In this document: positions 1 through 8,313 of the stretch, one piece after another
How positions within the stretch are numbered: position 1 is the stretch's first letter
Layout of the letters: each line of letters starts with the position of its first letter
From: Pseudomonas syringae
GTDB taxonomy: Bacteria > Pseudomonadota > Gammaproteobacteria > Pseudomonadales > Pseudomonadaceae
Assembly: GCF_000737245.1 (NCBI RefSeq)
Contig: NZ_JPQU01000015.1
Span: forward strand, 62,001 to 126,000
Length of the DNA: 64,000 bases
Reading direction: 5' to 3'
Position numbers and translations under genes: made by a program
The notes under the pieces: generated by a model
What the model was told of the DNA's origin: nothing
The model's database searches: none
The model's input: the letters and a program-made list of their open reading frames with translations, nothing else

Positions 1-67
1 TCGCTAGTTAAGTCAAAAAACCGTAAACAGTCAAATTTATGGCGTATTTTACTTTTTGACCAACCGG

Positions 68-367
68 TCACGAATCGAACAGATGGTAAACCTTTGCAGC
101 GTTCTTGGCTTGGGTGATTTGCGTCATTTCGTCGACAATCGCCTGACGCGCGCCTGTAGCACCCTCGATTAACTGGCGGTAAACCGTCATCAGTTCTTCG
201 AGATTGCCACGCAGTTCCGGATCGTTGAGTACTTCCTGGCTGATAACGTCCTCAATGCACGCACGGCAGTCCAGATCCAGCTTGCCGATAGCCTCCCAGT
301 CACGCTCGGCCAAAGCGCCTACCAGCGCCTCACGAGTCTCTTCGATACGCTTGAGTGCAACACTCAT
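68..367 (-). CDS. FliT-like flagellar protein
   Basis: A 99-residue, mostly helical and charged protein, last in the run fliC-flaG-fliD-fliS on the minus strand. Its ATG lies 26 bases beyond the fliS stop, so it is probably co-transcribed with fliS. Size, helicity and position fit the FliT-type export chaperone found after fliS in pseudomonads, which binds the filament cap protein FliD. The family is poorly conserved and I see no diagnostic motif, so the name rests mainly on context. There are no membrane segments or signal peptide. Confidence 0.7.
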   Translation of the reverse strand: MSVALKRIEETREALVGALAERDWEAIGKLDLDCRACIEDVISQEVLNDPELRGNLEELMTVYRQLIEGATGARQAIVDEMTQITQAKNAAKVYHLFDS

Positions 368-393
368 GTGAATCTCCTCGGCACAACAGCTTC

Positions 394-789
394 TTATTGG
401 TTTTGTTGATCCGCGATGGCGTCCCAGCCTTCTTTGACCGTGATCAGCAAGCCTGCGACTTCGTCGAGCATCTGTGGATCATTCTTAACGTTAGCCTCGG
501 TCAGCCGCTTCATCATGAAGTGATAGAGGTTGTCCTGATTTCTCAGAGCGTCAGAAGGATCCTTTTCAAGATCCAGCCCTTCACGCAGGCCGCCGATAAT
601 GCCGATCGCCTTGCCAATGAAAATACCTTTGTTAGGCAGATCCTTGCGTGCCATTGCACCTTTGGCTTGAGCTATGCGATCAAGGCCGCCCTGCATCAAC
701 ATCTGCACGAGACGATGAGGGCTGGCTTCAGAGGTTTGCGCCTGAGAGCCAATCTTCTGGTACTGACGCAACGCTAACATAGGATTCAT
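394..789 (-). CDS. fliS: Flagellin export chaperone FliS
   Basis: A 131-residue cytoplasmic helical-bundle protein. The start MNPMLALRQYQKIG and the following segment with SPHRLVQMLMQGG match the conserved FliS N-terminus, in which an unstructured Tyr-containing tail precedes helix 1. FliS wraps the C-terminus of FliC and prevents it polymerising before export. The length is normal for the family. It follows fliD after a 117-base gap that contains a terminator, so it may need read-through or its own promoter. The fliT-like gene follows 26 bases later. Confidence 0.95.
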   Translation of the reverse strand: MNPMLALRQYQKIGSQAQTSEASPHRLVQMLMQGGLDRIAQAKGAMARKDLPNKGIFIGKAIGIIGGLREGLDLEKDPSDALRNQDNLYHFMMKRLTEANVKNDPQMLDEVAGLLITVKEGWDAIADQQNQ

Positions 790-865
790 AGATTACCTCG
801 TAACAACTCCGGGACTCACATAACCAAGCTATCGACGCCCAGCCAAAAAACTTTAACCTGAAGCA

Positions 866-891
866 GAAAACCCGACACGGGGTCGGGTTTC
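866..891 (-). terminator. Rho-independent terminator after fliD
   Basis: On the minus strand the stem AACCCGAC / GTCGGGTT encloses a short CCCGT loop and runs into a T-rich stretch. It lies just beyond the fliD stop and before fliS. Confidence 0.7.
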
Positions 892-906
892 TGGAAGGCA
901 TCTTTT

Positions 907-2343
907 TTAAGAAGCATTCTTCTGAGCATTCATCGCTTCAAATATCGACGTAATGCTCGAAGCAGTTGCCTTGAGCTGGCCCACAACCAGATCCATCGCG
1001 TTGTATTTCTTGGTCAGCGCGGCAGTCAGCGTTTCAATTCGACGATCCAGCGCCTCCTGCTGCTCAGCCAACTGCGCGTTGGTTTTGTTCAGCTGAGTGG
1101 TCTTCTGCGCCAGGATGCCGCCGGTCTCGCTGAATGGCGTGATCGACTTTGTAACCCGAGCCAGCAAACCGGTGTCACCGCTGAACAACGCCTGAATTTG
1201 CCCGCCAAGTTTCTTGTCGTCCATCGCGGCGGTGAATTTGACATTATCCAGTAAAAGCGTGCCGTTACCCTGGGTGGTAATACCCAACTGCGCCAGCGAG
1301 CCAAGACCAGAGCTACTAGTCGACGTCGCGATCTCACTGCGAATCGCGGCGAGCATGTTGCGAGGAGCGGAGTCACCGGTGAGCTCTGCTGGCGTAAAAA
1401 CCCCCTTGGCGTCTGTCGACCCCTTGGTCAGGGTCGTTACCAGGTTGACCAACGTGTTGTAGGAGCTGACAAAGGTCTGCAAGGACGTCCTTAAACCATC
1501 CGTGTTGGTTGCCACGGTGATGGTTGAGGACTTGAACGTTGACGCGTTGACACCGTCCCCGCCGGAGACCAGATCGAGAGTCAGGCCGGAAACAGCGCCC
1601 TCAACCTTGTTTTTGGCGCTGGTAAGCTCAAGACCATCAATGGTGAACTTTGCATCTTGAGCAAATCCGGCAATAGCACCCGCGCCAGGCACGCCACCCA
1701 CTGCCGTACTGGCCATGGTCTTGGTGCCATCGATATCCAGCATGGTCCCAACACTGGCATCGCCGACAACCTTCAGGTCTTTACCAGCACCTGTCGTGGT
1801 AGACGTAAAAACCAGTCGCGCGCCATTCGCGTCATTGATGATGTTCGCGCTGATACCCTTGCCCTGAAGCGAGGTGTTGATCGCGTTACGGGTTTCCTCC
1901 AGCGTGCCACCTGTGAGGGCGACATCGTAATCAATGCCATTTTGAGTGATTTTCAGGTTACCACTCGGAATGGCACTTGCCGGATCGATTGAGGCAGTTG
2001 CAACCTTTGAACCTGTAGCCAATTGCTTGACAACCAGACTGTACGTACCGTTTACAGCAGTATTGGTGGCAGTTGCCTTGGCGGTTGTCTCGGCCGAAGA
2101 GTTAGCTGCAAACCCCAGAAAAGCGGGAGTTGTGGTGCTATTGAGGGACTTCATCGCGTCTTGAAATGCTGTCAAGGCGGATTGAAGCTTAGCCACAGCC
2201 GACAGAGATGCAGTCGTCTTGCTAGTTTGCTTGGAAATCTGGTTCTGCTTGGCCGCTTTGTCTGAATCGACCAGAACCTTAACAATGTCGCCAATGTTCA
2301 GACCTGAGCCCAGACCAGTACCTGCGGTGATTGGACTTGCCAT
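907..2343 (-). CDS. fliD: Flagellar filament cap protein FliD
   Basis: A 478-residue hook-associated protein 2, which forms the cap that guides flagellin folding at the filament tip. The N-terminus (ITAGTGLGSGLNIGDIV) is the classic FliD start. The C-terminal part has coiled-coil heptads and the KKYNAMDLVVGQL segment typical of the family. Thr-, Ala- and Gly-rich middle domains are the exposed and variable part. Length is usual for pseudomonads. A sigma-54-type promoter lies between flaG and fliD, and a terminator follows the gene, so fliD can form its own transcription unit. Confidence 0.97.
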   Translation of the reverse strand: MASPITAGTGLGSGLNIGDIVKVLVDSDKAAKQNQISKQTSKTTASLSAVAKLQSALTAFQDAMKSLNSTTTPAFLGFAANSSAETTAKATATNTAVNGTYSLVVKQLATGSKVATASIDPASAIPSGNLKITQNGIDYDVALTGGTLEETRNAINTSLQGKGISANIINDANGARLVFTSTTTGAGKDLKVVGDASVGTMLDIDGTKTMASTAVGGVPGAGAIAGFAQDAKFTIDGLELTSAKNKVEGAVSGLTLDLVSGGDGVNASTFKSSTITVATNTDGLRTSLQTFVSSYNTLVNLVTTLTKGSTDAKGVFTPAELTGDSAPRNMLAAIRSEIATSTSSSGLGSLAQLGITTQGNGTLLLDNVKFTAAMDDKKLGGQIQALFSGDTGLLARVTKSITPFSETGGILAQKTTQLNKTNAQLAEQQEALDRRIETLTAALTKKYNAMDLVVGQLKATASSITSIFEAMNAQKNAS

Positions 2344-2404
2344 ATGCTTCTCCCATCATGAATGCTACCGGCTTTCTGACTTTTTAACGCTTCAGAAAAC
2401 TCTA

Positions 2405-2419
2405 ACAAGTTTCGTGCCA
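2405..2419 (-). promoter_or_regulatory. Candidate sigma-54 promoter of fliD
   Basis: Minus-strand TGGCAC, 5 bases, then TTGT. This is close to the consensus TGGCAC-N5-TTGC, with T in place of the last C. It sits 62 bases upstream of the fliD ATG. Pseudomonas fliD is known to belong to the sigma-54/FleQ class, which fits. Confidence 0.6.
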
Positions 2420-2423
2420 CTGC

Positions 2424-2798
2424 TCAGGCTGTAACCCTGAACAACAAGCTACTGGCATCGCTAAGGCTTTCAGCCAGCTTCAAGACTTCTTCGTTGGGAA
2501 TCTGTCGAATTACCACCCCTGAGTCACTGGCAATAACTTTGACTACCAGCTTGCCAGAGGATTCATCAGTAGAGAATTCAAGATTACGCTTAACTGACTG
2601 GAAGAACTTTTGAATATCCTCCGCGGCAGCTTTTACCTTGTCTTCACTCTGAGATTTATCCTGCTGTGAGTTTTTACTTTCACCCGAAGCGCTGACGCTT
2701 GGGACGGAAGGATTCTCTACCGGCTTATCCACGACCACCGAGGCGGGCGCCGGTTGAGCGGCAGGATAAGAAAGATTCAGCTTTACACTCATATCCAT
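2424..2798 (-). CDS. flaG: FlaG family protein
   Basis: A 124-residue protein between fliC and fliD, the usual FlaG position. The C-terminal FlaG domain (about residues 55-124) has the pattern KLVVKVIASDSGVVIRQIP. The N-terminal half is Pro/Ser/Gln-rich and disordered. FlaG affects filament length in pseudomonads, but its mechanism is unclear. The start MDMSVKLN at 2798 is chosen because GGAGG (2807-2811 on the complement) lies 8 bases upstream. A longer in-frame start at 2855 would put the ribosome site inside the gene. Confidence 0.9.
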   Translation of the reverse strand: MDMSVKLNLSYPAAQPAPASVVVDKPVENPSVPSVSASGESKNSQQDKSQSEDKVKAAAEDIQKFFQSVKRNLEFSTDESSGKLVVKVIASDSGVVIRQIPNEEVLKLAESLSDASSLLFRVTA

Positions 2799-2816
2799 GA
2801 CCATCACCTCCGAAAG

Positions 2817-2852
2817 TAAAAAAGCGAGAGAGTACGCAACGCACTCCCCCGC
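2817..2852 (-). terminator. Terminator between fliC and flaG
   Basis: On the minus strand a 10-base-pair stem (GCGGGGGAGT with ACTCTCTCGC, two G-U pairs) is followed by six Ts. It starts about 18 bases after the fliC stop and would make most transcripts monocistronic for flagellin, with partial read-through to flaG. Confidence 0.75.
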
Positions 2853-2869
2853 CAAAACTCATTCCGAAA

Positions 2870-3718
2870 TTACTGAAGCAGCTTCAGCACAGCGGATGGC
2901 AGTTGGTTGGCCTGAGCCAGAATTGCGGTGGAAGCTTGTTGCAGAGTCTGCTGCTTGGTCAGCTGTGCAGTTTCAGCAGCGAAGTCGGTATCTTGTACGC
3001 GACCCAGTGCAGCACTGGCGTTTTCGTTGATGTTCTGCAGGTTGGAGATGGTGCTGGTCAGACGGTTTTGTGCAGCACCGAGGTCAGCACGCGTGGAGTT
3101 GATGGTCGCCAGAGCCGAGTCGATTGCAACCAGAGCAGCAGAGAACGAGGCTTCTGAAGCAGAGCTGGTGCCGCCGGAGATGCTGATTGCCGAACCGACA
3201 CCCAGGCTGTTGGCGGTGAAGCTGCCGGTCAGGGACAGGGTGATCTGGTTAGTACTACCGCTGTTGGAACCAACCTGGAAGACCATGCTGCTTGCGCTGC
3301 CGTCGATCAGGTTCTTGCCGTTCAGGTTAGTACTTTGAGCGATACGAGTCAGCTCGTCACTCATCTGCGAGAATTCTTTGTTCAGCGCGTCACGGTCGGT
3401 GCTGCTGTTGCTGTCGTTACGGGACTGAACAGCCAGTTCACGCATACGCTGCAGGATGTTGGTCGATTCTTGCAGTGCGCCTTCAGCAGTCTGAGCGATC
3501 GAGATACCGTCGTTGGCGTTTTTGATTGCCATGGTCTGACCGCGAATTTGCGAGGTCATACGGGTAGCGATCTGCAGGCCAGCGGCGTCGTCCTTGGCGC
3601 TGTTGATTTTCAGGCCGGAAGACAAACGAGTCATCGACACGGAAAGAGCGTCGGAAGCCCTGCCCAGGTTCTTCTGAGTATTCAAGGATGCGACGTTAGT
3701 GTTTACTGTTAAAGCCAT
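2870..3718 (-). CDS. fliC: Flagellin FliC
   Basis: The 282-residue filament subunit. The conserved D0/D1 termini (start [19 protein letters not shown], end [13 protein letters not shown]) flank a short Ser/Thr/Gly-rich middle (about residues 145-200) that carries the likely O-glycosylation sites. Length equals that of P. syringae flagellin and is much shorter than P. aeruginosa a-type. Residues 30-51 form the flg22 epitope, beginning [15 protein letters not shown] as in P. syringae, and residues from about 84 match the flgII-28 region. A FliA promoter lies about 80 bases upstream and a terminator follows. The glycosyltransferases for this protein are encoded just upstream on the same strand. 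Confidence 0.98.
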   Translation of the reverse strand: MALTVNTNVASLNTQKNLGRASDALSVSMTRLSSGLKINSAKDDAAGLQIATRMTSQIRGQTMAIKNANDGISIAQTAEGALQESTNILQRMRELAVQSRNDSNSSTDRDALNKEFSQMSDELTRIAQSTNLNGKNLIDGSASSMVFQVGSNSGSTNQITLSLTGSFTANSLGVGSAISISGGTSSASEASFSAALVAIDSALATINSTRADLGAAQNRLTSTISNLQNINENASAALGRVQDTDFAAETAQLTKQQTLQQASTAILAQANQLPSAVLKLLQ

Positions 3719-3798
3719 GATGAATTCCTCGTTGGTTGAGTACTGCGGGCTTCCGGCCCCTGCTAGCGCCGGGTGTGCCTAGAGAACCTTCGTAATAG

Positions 3799-3825
3799 TT
3801 ATCGTCGCAATAGCAACTTGCTTGA
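3799..3825 (-). promoter_or_regulatory. FliA (sigma-28) promoter of fliC
   Basis: Minus-strand TCAAG, 14 bases, then GACGATAA. This closely matches Pseudomonas sigma-28 promoters (TAAAG or TCAAG, then GCCGATAA). It lies 81 bases upstream of the fliC ATG. The rest of the 404-base gap 3719-4122 shows no gene. Confidence 0.8.
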
Positions 3826-4122
3826 GCGTTTTTTTGAAAAAAATTACTAGCAGACGGCCATCCCCTGCAAATCAAGGGTTTATCCAACAACCAACGGAGA
3901 AATGACGCCAGAAAAACCTCTGGCCGGCAGGCGGCCGAGGCAGCAATCAAAGGCAGAAGCCTTATATAAATCATCCAGAGGCGCCGTGGAGTTGCTCCGC
4001 AGGCGACTTTTTCGTAACCACCAATCCAGCATCACCCTACCCAACGACGCCGCGATTGTGACAAACGCAGTGCGCAGCGGCAAAACGACCAACCGCGCAG
4101 CATCCAAGTGCAGCTACCTGGC

Positions 4123-5052
4123 TCAGCCTTTATAGATGATTGCCGAGCCCCACGACAGCCCAACGCCGAAACCGCTAAGCGCTACCCGAGTCCATGCCGA
4201 ATCCAGCACATGCCTCTCAAGCAAGAGGGGAATACTGGACGACACGGTATTACCCGTTTCGACCATATCCTTGAGGAATTTTTCAGGCTTGTCTTCAAAG
4301 CGACGCGCAACCGCGTCGACGATCGCCGCACTGCCTTGATGAATGCAGAAAGCGTCGATGTCATCAGGCTGCAAACCCGAATCGGCCAGCAACTCATGCA
4401 AATGCGCGGGCACTTTCAACAATGCAAAATTGAACACCTGGCGACCGTTCATGAAAAACACGCCATCACTGACCTTCAGATGCGCCGCACCGGAACCATC
4501 AGTACCGAATTTGGCTTTCCCCAGCTGCCAGACGGCATCTTCGCCCATCCAGGTCGCCGTGGCAGCATCGCCGAACAGCATGGTCGTGTTGCGATCTTCG
4601 GGATTAACGATCTTTGAGTACGGGTCCGCGGTTACCAGCAGGCCATTCTTCAGACCGGCAGCTTCCATGAAGCCTTTGATCGCGTAGATACCGTAGACAT
4701 ATCCAGAGCAACCCAGGGAAATATCGAACGCGGCAACATTGGTTGACAGACCAAGCTTGTCCTGGACGATAGCAGCGGTGTGCGGCAGGCCTTCTTCATC
4801 GCCGTTCTGAGTTACAACGATCAAGACATCAATGCTTTCACGGCTCAGCTGCGGGTTATTCGCCAACAGCGTATTGACTGCCTTCACACAAAGATCCGAC
4901 GTCTCCTCCCCGGCGTCTTTGCGCGGCAGGAAGGTGGAGCCGATCTTGCCGAGGATAAATTCTTCATCCTTGTCGAACTTGGCACCTTGAGCGTAGTTAT
5001 CAACACCCGCTGTGGGCACGTAACTCGCTATGCTTTTTATGCCAATCATCAT
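4123..5052 (-). CDS. Ketoacyl-ACP synthase III-like protein of the flagellin glycosylation locus (orf3 type)
   Basis: A 309-residue thiolase-fold enzyme of the FabH/KAS III class. The full Cys-His-Asn triad is visible: Cys115 in SLGCSGYVYG, His238 in CIHQGSA, and Asn268 in TGNTVSS. Such enzymes make a C-C or acyl-transfer bond from acyl-CoA to a carrier. In P. syringae the gene at this place (orf3, beside fgt1, fgt2 and fliC) affects flagellin glycan, presumably by supplying the acyl group of the terminal amino sugar. That role here is inferred from position. Start MMIGIKS at 5052 is chosen because the longer reading lacks family homology. A 296-base gap with a terminator separates it from the upstream glycosyltransferase. 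Confidence 0.85.
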   Translation of the reverse strand: MMIGIKSIASYVPTAGVDNYAQGAKFDKDEEFILGKIGSTFLPRKDAGEETSDLCVKAVNTLLANNPQLSRESIDVLIVVTQNGDEEGLPHTAAIVQDKLGLSTNVAAFDISLGCSGYVYGIYAIKGFMEAAGLKNGLLVTADPYSKIVNPEDRNTTMLFGDAATATWMGEDAVWQLGKAKFGTDGSGAAHLKVSDGVFFMNGRQVFNFALLKVPAHLHELLADSGLQPDDIDAFCIHQGSAAIVDAVARRFEDKPEKFLKDMVETGNTVSSSIPLLLERHVLDSAWTRVALSGFGVGLSWGSAIIYKG

Positions 5053-5260
5053 GGCTTCCCGATTAGTAAACAGGTCAATATTCGTCCCACAAAAATTCAA
5101 GGAGCTACTGAAAGAGGTGATTTGCGAGACATTTTCAGGGCGATGGGCGCGTTAAGCAAGTCGGGCGCATGGCATTCCCTGCAACACACTACAGTGAAGA
5201 TGCACTTTATGACTCACAGGTCACCAGATCTGCAGGTTTTGTATTTTTTTCGCCTTAACG

Positions 5261-5284
5261 AAAAAGCAGGCCATTTGGCCTGCT
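5261..5284 (-). terminator. Terminator after the fgt2-like gene
   Basis: Minus-strand stem AGCAGGCC / GGCCTGCT with loop AAAT followed by a T run, 64 bases past the stop. It implies a separate promoter for the KAS III-like gene in 5053-5260, which I could not identify. Confidence 0.85.
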
Positions 5285-5348
5285 GATAGCTCCCCGATAA
5301 AGAGGAGCAGCAAGTGACGGGATCGGAGGCTAGATGCCCGGCGCAGTG

Positions 5349-8246
5349 CTACGAATTGATTGCGCCCAGCGTAAAACCCGGACCGTCGAGAGCAAGATTT
5401 GAGTTGTAAGCCTCATCGTGACCGAACGGACCAGGCCATTTGTCCTTCAATGCGTCAAGGGTCGACGTGCCAGCGCGAACTTCACCGGGGTGAATGACCT
5501 GCACATGTGGCGTCCATACCGTAAGTGAACCTGACTGAGCAACCTTGAGACACAGGTCGACATCACCCAGTTCTTCGGAGAACGGCCCTTCGTCCAGCCC
5601 GCCGACTGCATCGTAAAGCTCTTTACCAATCATTAGACACGCCGAGGACACAGCAGAATAATTCTGCTCTACCACCAGGCGCTGCATGTAACCGTGAGAG
5701 GTTTTAGGCTGGCCGACAAAGGCGGAACCGACACCTCCATTTAAACCCAGAATCAGCCCCGCCTGGTTAGCGGTGCCCTCAGAATCAATCAATTTGACGC
5801 CCACCACACCCACTTCAGGGCGCTGCGCCTGATTAAGCAGTGATTCGATCCAGCCAACGTTAACGATTTGACTTTCGGCATCCAGCAGAATCAGGTATTC
5901 ACCCTTGGCTTGCTGACTGAGCGTGTTGAGCAAAGTGCCGGCACTCAGACGCTGATCGCTTTTGAACACTCTTACGCGATTTGAAGTCTGCTCCTGCTGA
6001 TCAAGCCATGCCGTCAGCTCTGCGTCCTGGCTGTTGTTGTCACAGATCAACACTTCATAACGCTGATAGCGGGTACGCTGCAGGATGCTCCGCAGGCAAT
6101 GCTGCAGCTGGGGAAGGTTGTCGCGGCTTTCGATCAGGATCGACACAACAGGCCGTTCTGCATGTCGATAATCGATTTTGTAGGTGCCTGGCAGCGCGGA
6201 GCTGACCTCAGCCCGATATCCACGGTTGGCCAGATGACGAGTCAGTGCCTTATGCTCGTCCTCGTTCACTACCAATTGTGGAGCTTCGCAAATCAGCAGC
6301 GGTTCGCTCAAATGCGCCAAACCACTCATCCCACCTTGTTCGATCAGGCGTAGCAGCAGGTCAAACTCGAGCGCCCCGACGACATCACGGGAATACCCCC
6401 CCAACCCGACCATGGAGTCCCGACGAACCAGCCAGTGACGAGCCATAAGCGCAGGCGTGCTCTGCAGCAGGTCAAGGTTGAAACTCGGTCGGAAAGCGTG
6501 AGCCAGAGTACCGTCGGCTGCCCGGTGAATTTCGTCCATGGCGACTGCACGGCATTGCGGAGCATCAGCCAACTCTATTGACGCCTGGAGCAGGCCAGAC
6601 CTTGTCAGAACATCCCCAGCCTTTATGAGGGTGACCCAGTCACAGCTGGACTGCCTGACACTCTGATTGATCTTGTCGACGTAGTTACCTTCGGTCACCT
6701 TGACGAAATGCAGGGTATTTTCCGGCGTTGTCACTGCTGCAGGCTCGGCAGTTGTGAAGATGATCACCTTGAAGCTGCGGCTGAATCCATTGATCAAACT
6801 GTCAAAAGTATTCTGCAACTTGAACACATCAGCTTCAAGATCGAGCAGTAGAATCCCGATCTGCGAGCCCGCCGGCTTGCGCGCCAGCTTCGTCGTCATC
6901 TTTTTCAATGCATCCGGTTCAGGGTCGCGAGCATCAAGCCAGTTGAGCAAGCGGCCTGAAGGCATATCATCCAGCAGCTTGCCGTTATCAAAACCACCCG
7001 CCAGCTTCAGGCGCTCACTCCATTGCTCGAGGCTCTGACGCTCCTCGGCCTCTGTGCCAGAGATGCTAAGCTCTTGAATAAGACTCTTCACAATTCCGGC
7101 GTTGAACGAGTAAAGCTCATAGGCTTGCCAGAGTCTGCTTTTTAGCGTCTCAGCGTCGGGGTTGTTCTGCGCCCGCGAGAGTTCAACCTGTTTAAGCAGC
7201 GAGCTTTCCAGCGACGCCAGATGACTACGTCCGGCCGGGATCAAGTGGATTAGAAACTCGATATCGGCCAGCAAGCTAAAAAATGCCGAATTGTAGAATG
7301 GCAACTCCACGAACTGGCGCGGCTCGAACAGCGGCTCCGGCCGATTCACGCCGATGTTCCATTTGGAACTGAACAATTTCTCGCTGGCCAGAAAGCTTTG
7401 TGTCTCCAGAGTTTCGGCCAGGGCGGCGAACCCTTGCAGCACTTGATTCGATGAAAGGACACTACCAGGCATGGAACTCAGAGTCAGGGCGAATTCTTCA
7501 CGCTCAGCTTTGGACTTGGGATCGGTGTATTTCAATGCAGCGCGGATGCTCTGGTCCCGCAACAGCTCCTGGCCAGCGTCGCGAGCCGCGTGCAAAGCAT
7601 AAGGAACCGGCAAAATACGTACATTGCCAGCAGCCGCCAGGTAATGCATATAGCCGATTTCATGCCAGCGGGCAGTGGTATCGGCGGGAACTTGGGCACA
7701 CCAGGCTTGCATGCAAGAAGTTCGGGTCACGGCATTATCGAGCGCGGCCCCCTGCGCCATGAACATCGCCACTCGCTCATTTGGACTTTGTTCGAGATAG
7801 TCCTCACACACCTTTCGGTCACGACGGAAATAATTAACATGATTGACGTCGGCGCTGTACGTCAGGCTGTAGCCTTGGCAAGCGACGTATTGGTCATGTC
7901 TATCAAGGAACTCCACAGCCTCAAGCAAAGCGCCTTCAATCAGGAAGCTGTCGACGCAAGTCATGACCACCAGAGGTGTCGCTACATGCGTGAGAGCCGC
8001 ACAGTTTATGAAGCTTGCACCGGACTGTTCAGCCGCTGGCATGTGCAGGTAGCGTACGTTCGATCCCGACTCAGCGACTTGTGCGTCGAATTCAGTGGAC
8101 GTATCGACGACCGTGACCGCAAACGGAAAATCAGCATAATACTTTATGGCGCGACGCAACGAATCCGGCTGTTCGTGGGCGATTAAAACGACGGTCAAAC
8201 GCTCGTCAAACGGATTACCAGCCTTCTTCCCGACATTGCTCTGCAT
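5349..8246 (-). CDS. fgt2: Flagellin glycosyltransferase, multi-domain (fgt2 type)
   Basis: A 965-residue cytoplasmic protein without signal or membrane segments. An N-terminal glycosyltransferase-like domain (about 13-240, starting DERLTVVLIAHEQPDSL) resembles the TIGR00180 group. A degenerate GT-A-like middle (about 460-690) follows, then a GT2 domain (about 700-930, RPVVSILIESRDNLPQ with nucleotide-side pattern YEVLICDNNSQD). Position beside fgt1, the KAS III-like gene and fliC matches the P. syringae flagellin glycosylation island, where Fgt1 and Fgt2 build a rhamnose/modified-viosamine chain. Substrates here are not deducible. Start ATG at 8246 has GGAAG upstream; a longer frame to 8420 would overlap fgt1 and has no homology in the extension. 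Confidence 0.85.
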   Translation of the reverse strand: MQSNVGKKAGNPFDERLTVVLIAHEQPDSLRRAIKYYADFPFAVTVVDTSTEFDAQVAESGSNVRYLHMPAAEQSGASFINCAALTHVATPLVVMTCVDSFLIEGALLEAVEFLDRHDQYVACQGYSLTYSADVNHVNYFRRDRKVCEDYLEQSPNERVAMFMAQGAALDNAVTRTSCMQAWCAQVPADTTARWHEIGYMHYLAAAGNVRILPVPYALHAARDAGQELLRDQSIRAALKYTDPKSKAEREEFALTLSSMPGSVLSSNQVLQGFAALAETLETQSFLASEKLFSSKWNIGVNRPEPLFEPRQFVELPFYNSAFFSLLADIEFLIHLIPAGRSHLASLESSLLKQVELSRAQNNPDAETLKSRLWQAYELYSFNAGIVKSLIQELSISGTEAEERQSLEQWSERLKLAGGFDNGKLLDDMPSGRLLNWLDARDPEPDALKKMTTKLARKPAGSQIGILLLDLEADVFKLQNTFDSLINGFSRSFKVIIFTTAEPAAVTTPENTLHFVKVTEGNYVDKINQSVRQSSCDWVTLIKAGDVLTRSGLLQASIELADAPQCRAVAMDEIHRAADGTLAHAFRPSFNLDLLQSTPALMARHWLVRRDSMVGLGGYSRDVVGALEFDLLLRLIEQGGMSGLAHLSEPLLICEAPQLVVNEDEHKALTRHLANRGYRAEVSSALPGTYKIDYRHAERPVVSILIESRDNLPQLQHCLRSILQRTRYQRYEVLICDNNSQDAELTAWLDQQEQTSNRVRVFKSDQRLSAGTLLNTLSQQAKGEYLILLDAESQIVNVGWIESLLNQAQRPEVGVVGVKLIDSEGTANQAGLILGLNGGVGSAFVGQPKTSHGYMQRLVVEQNYSAVSSACLMIGKELYDAVGGLDEGPFSEELGDVDLCLKVAQSGSLTVWTPHVQVIHPGEVRAGTSTLDALKDKWPGPFGHDEAYNSNLALDGPGFTLGAINS

Positions 8247-8313
8247 AATTCTTCCTATTGTGACCCAATGGCATGATCTGCTTCGTGAGCAGCCTGCGAC
8301 GTATTTTCGGCGA

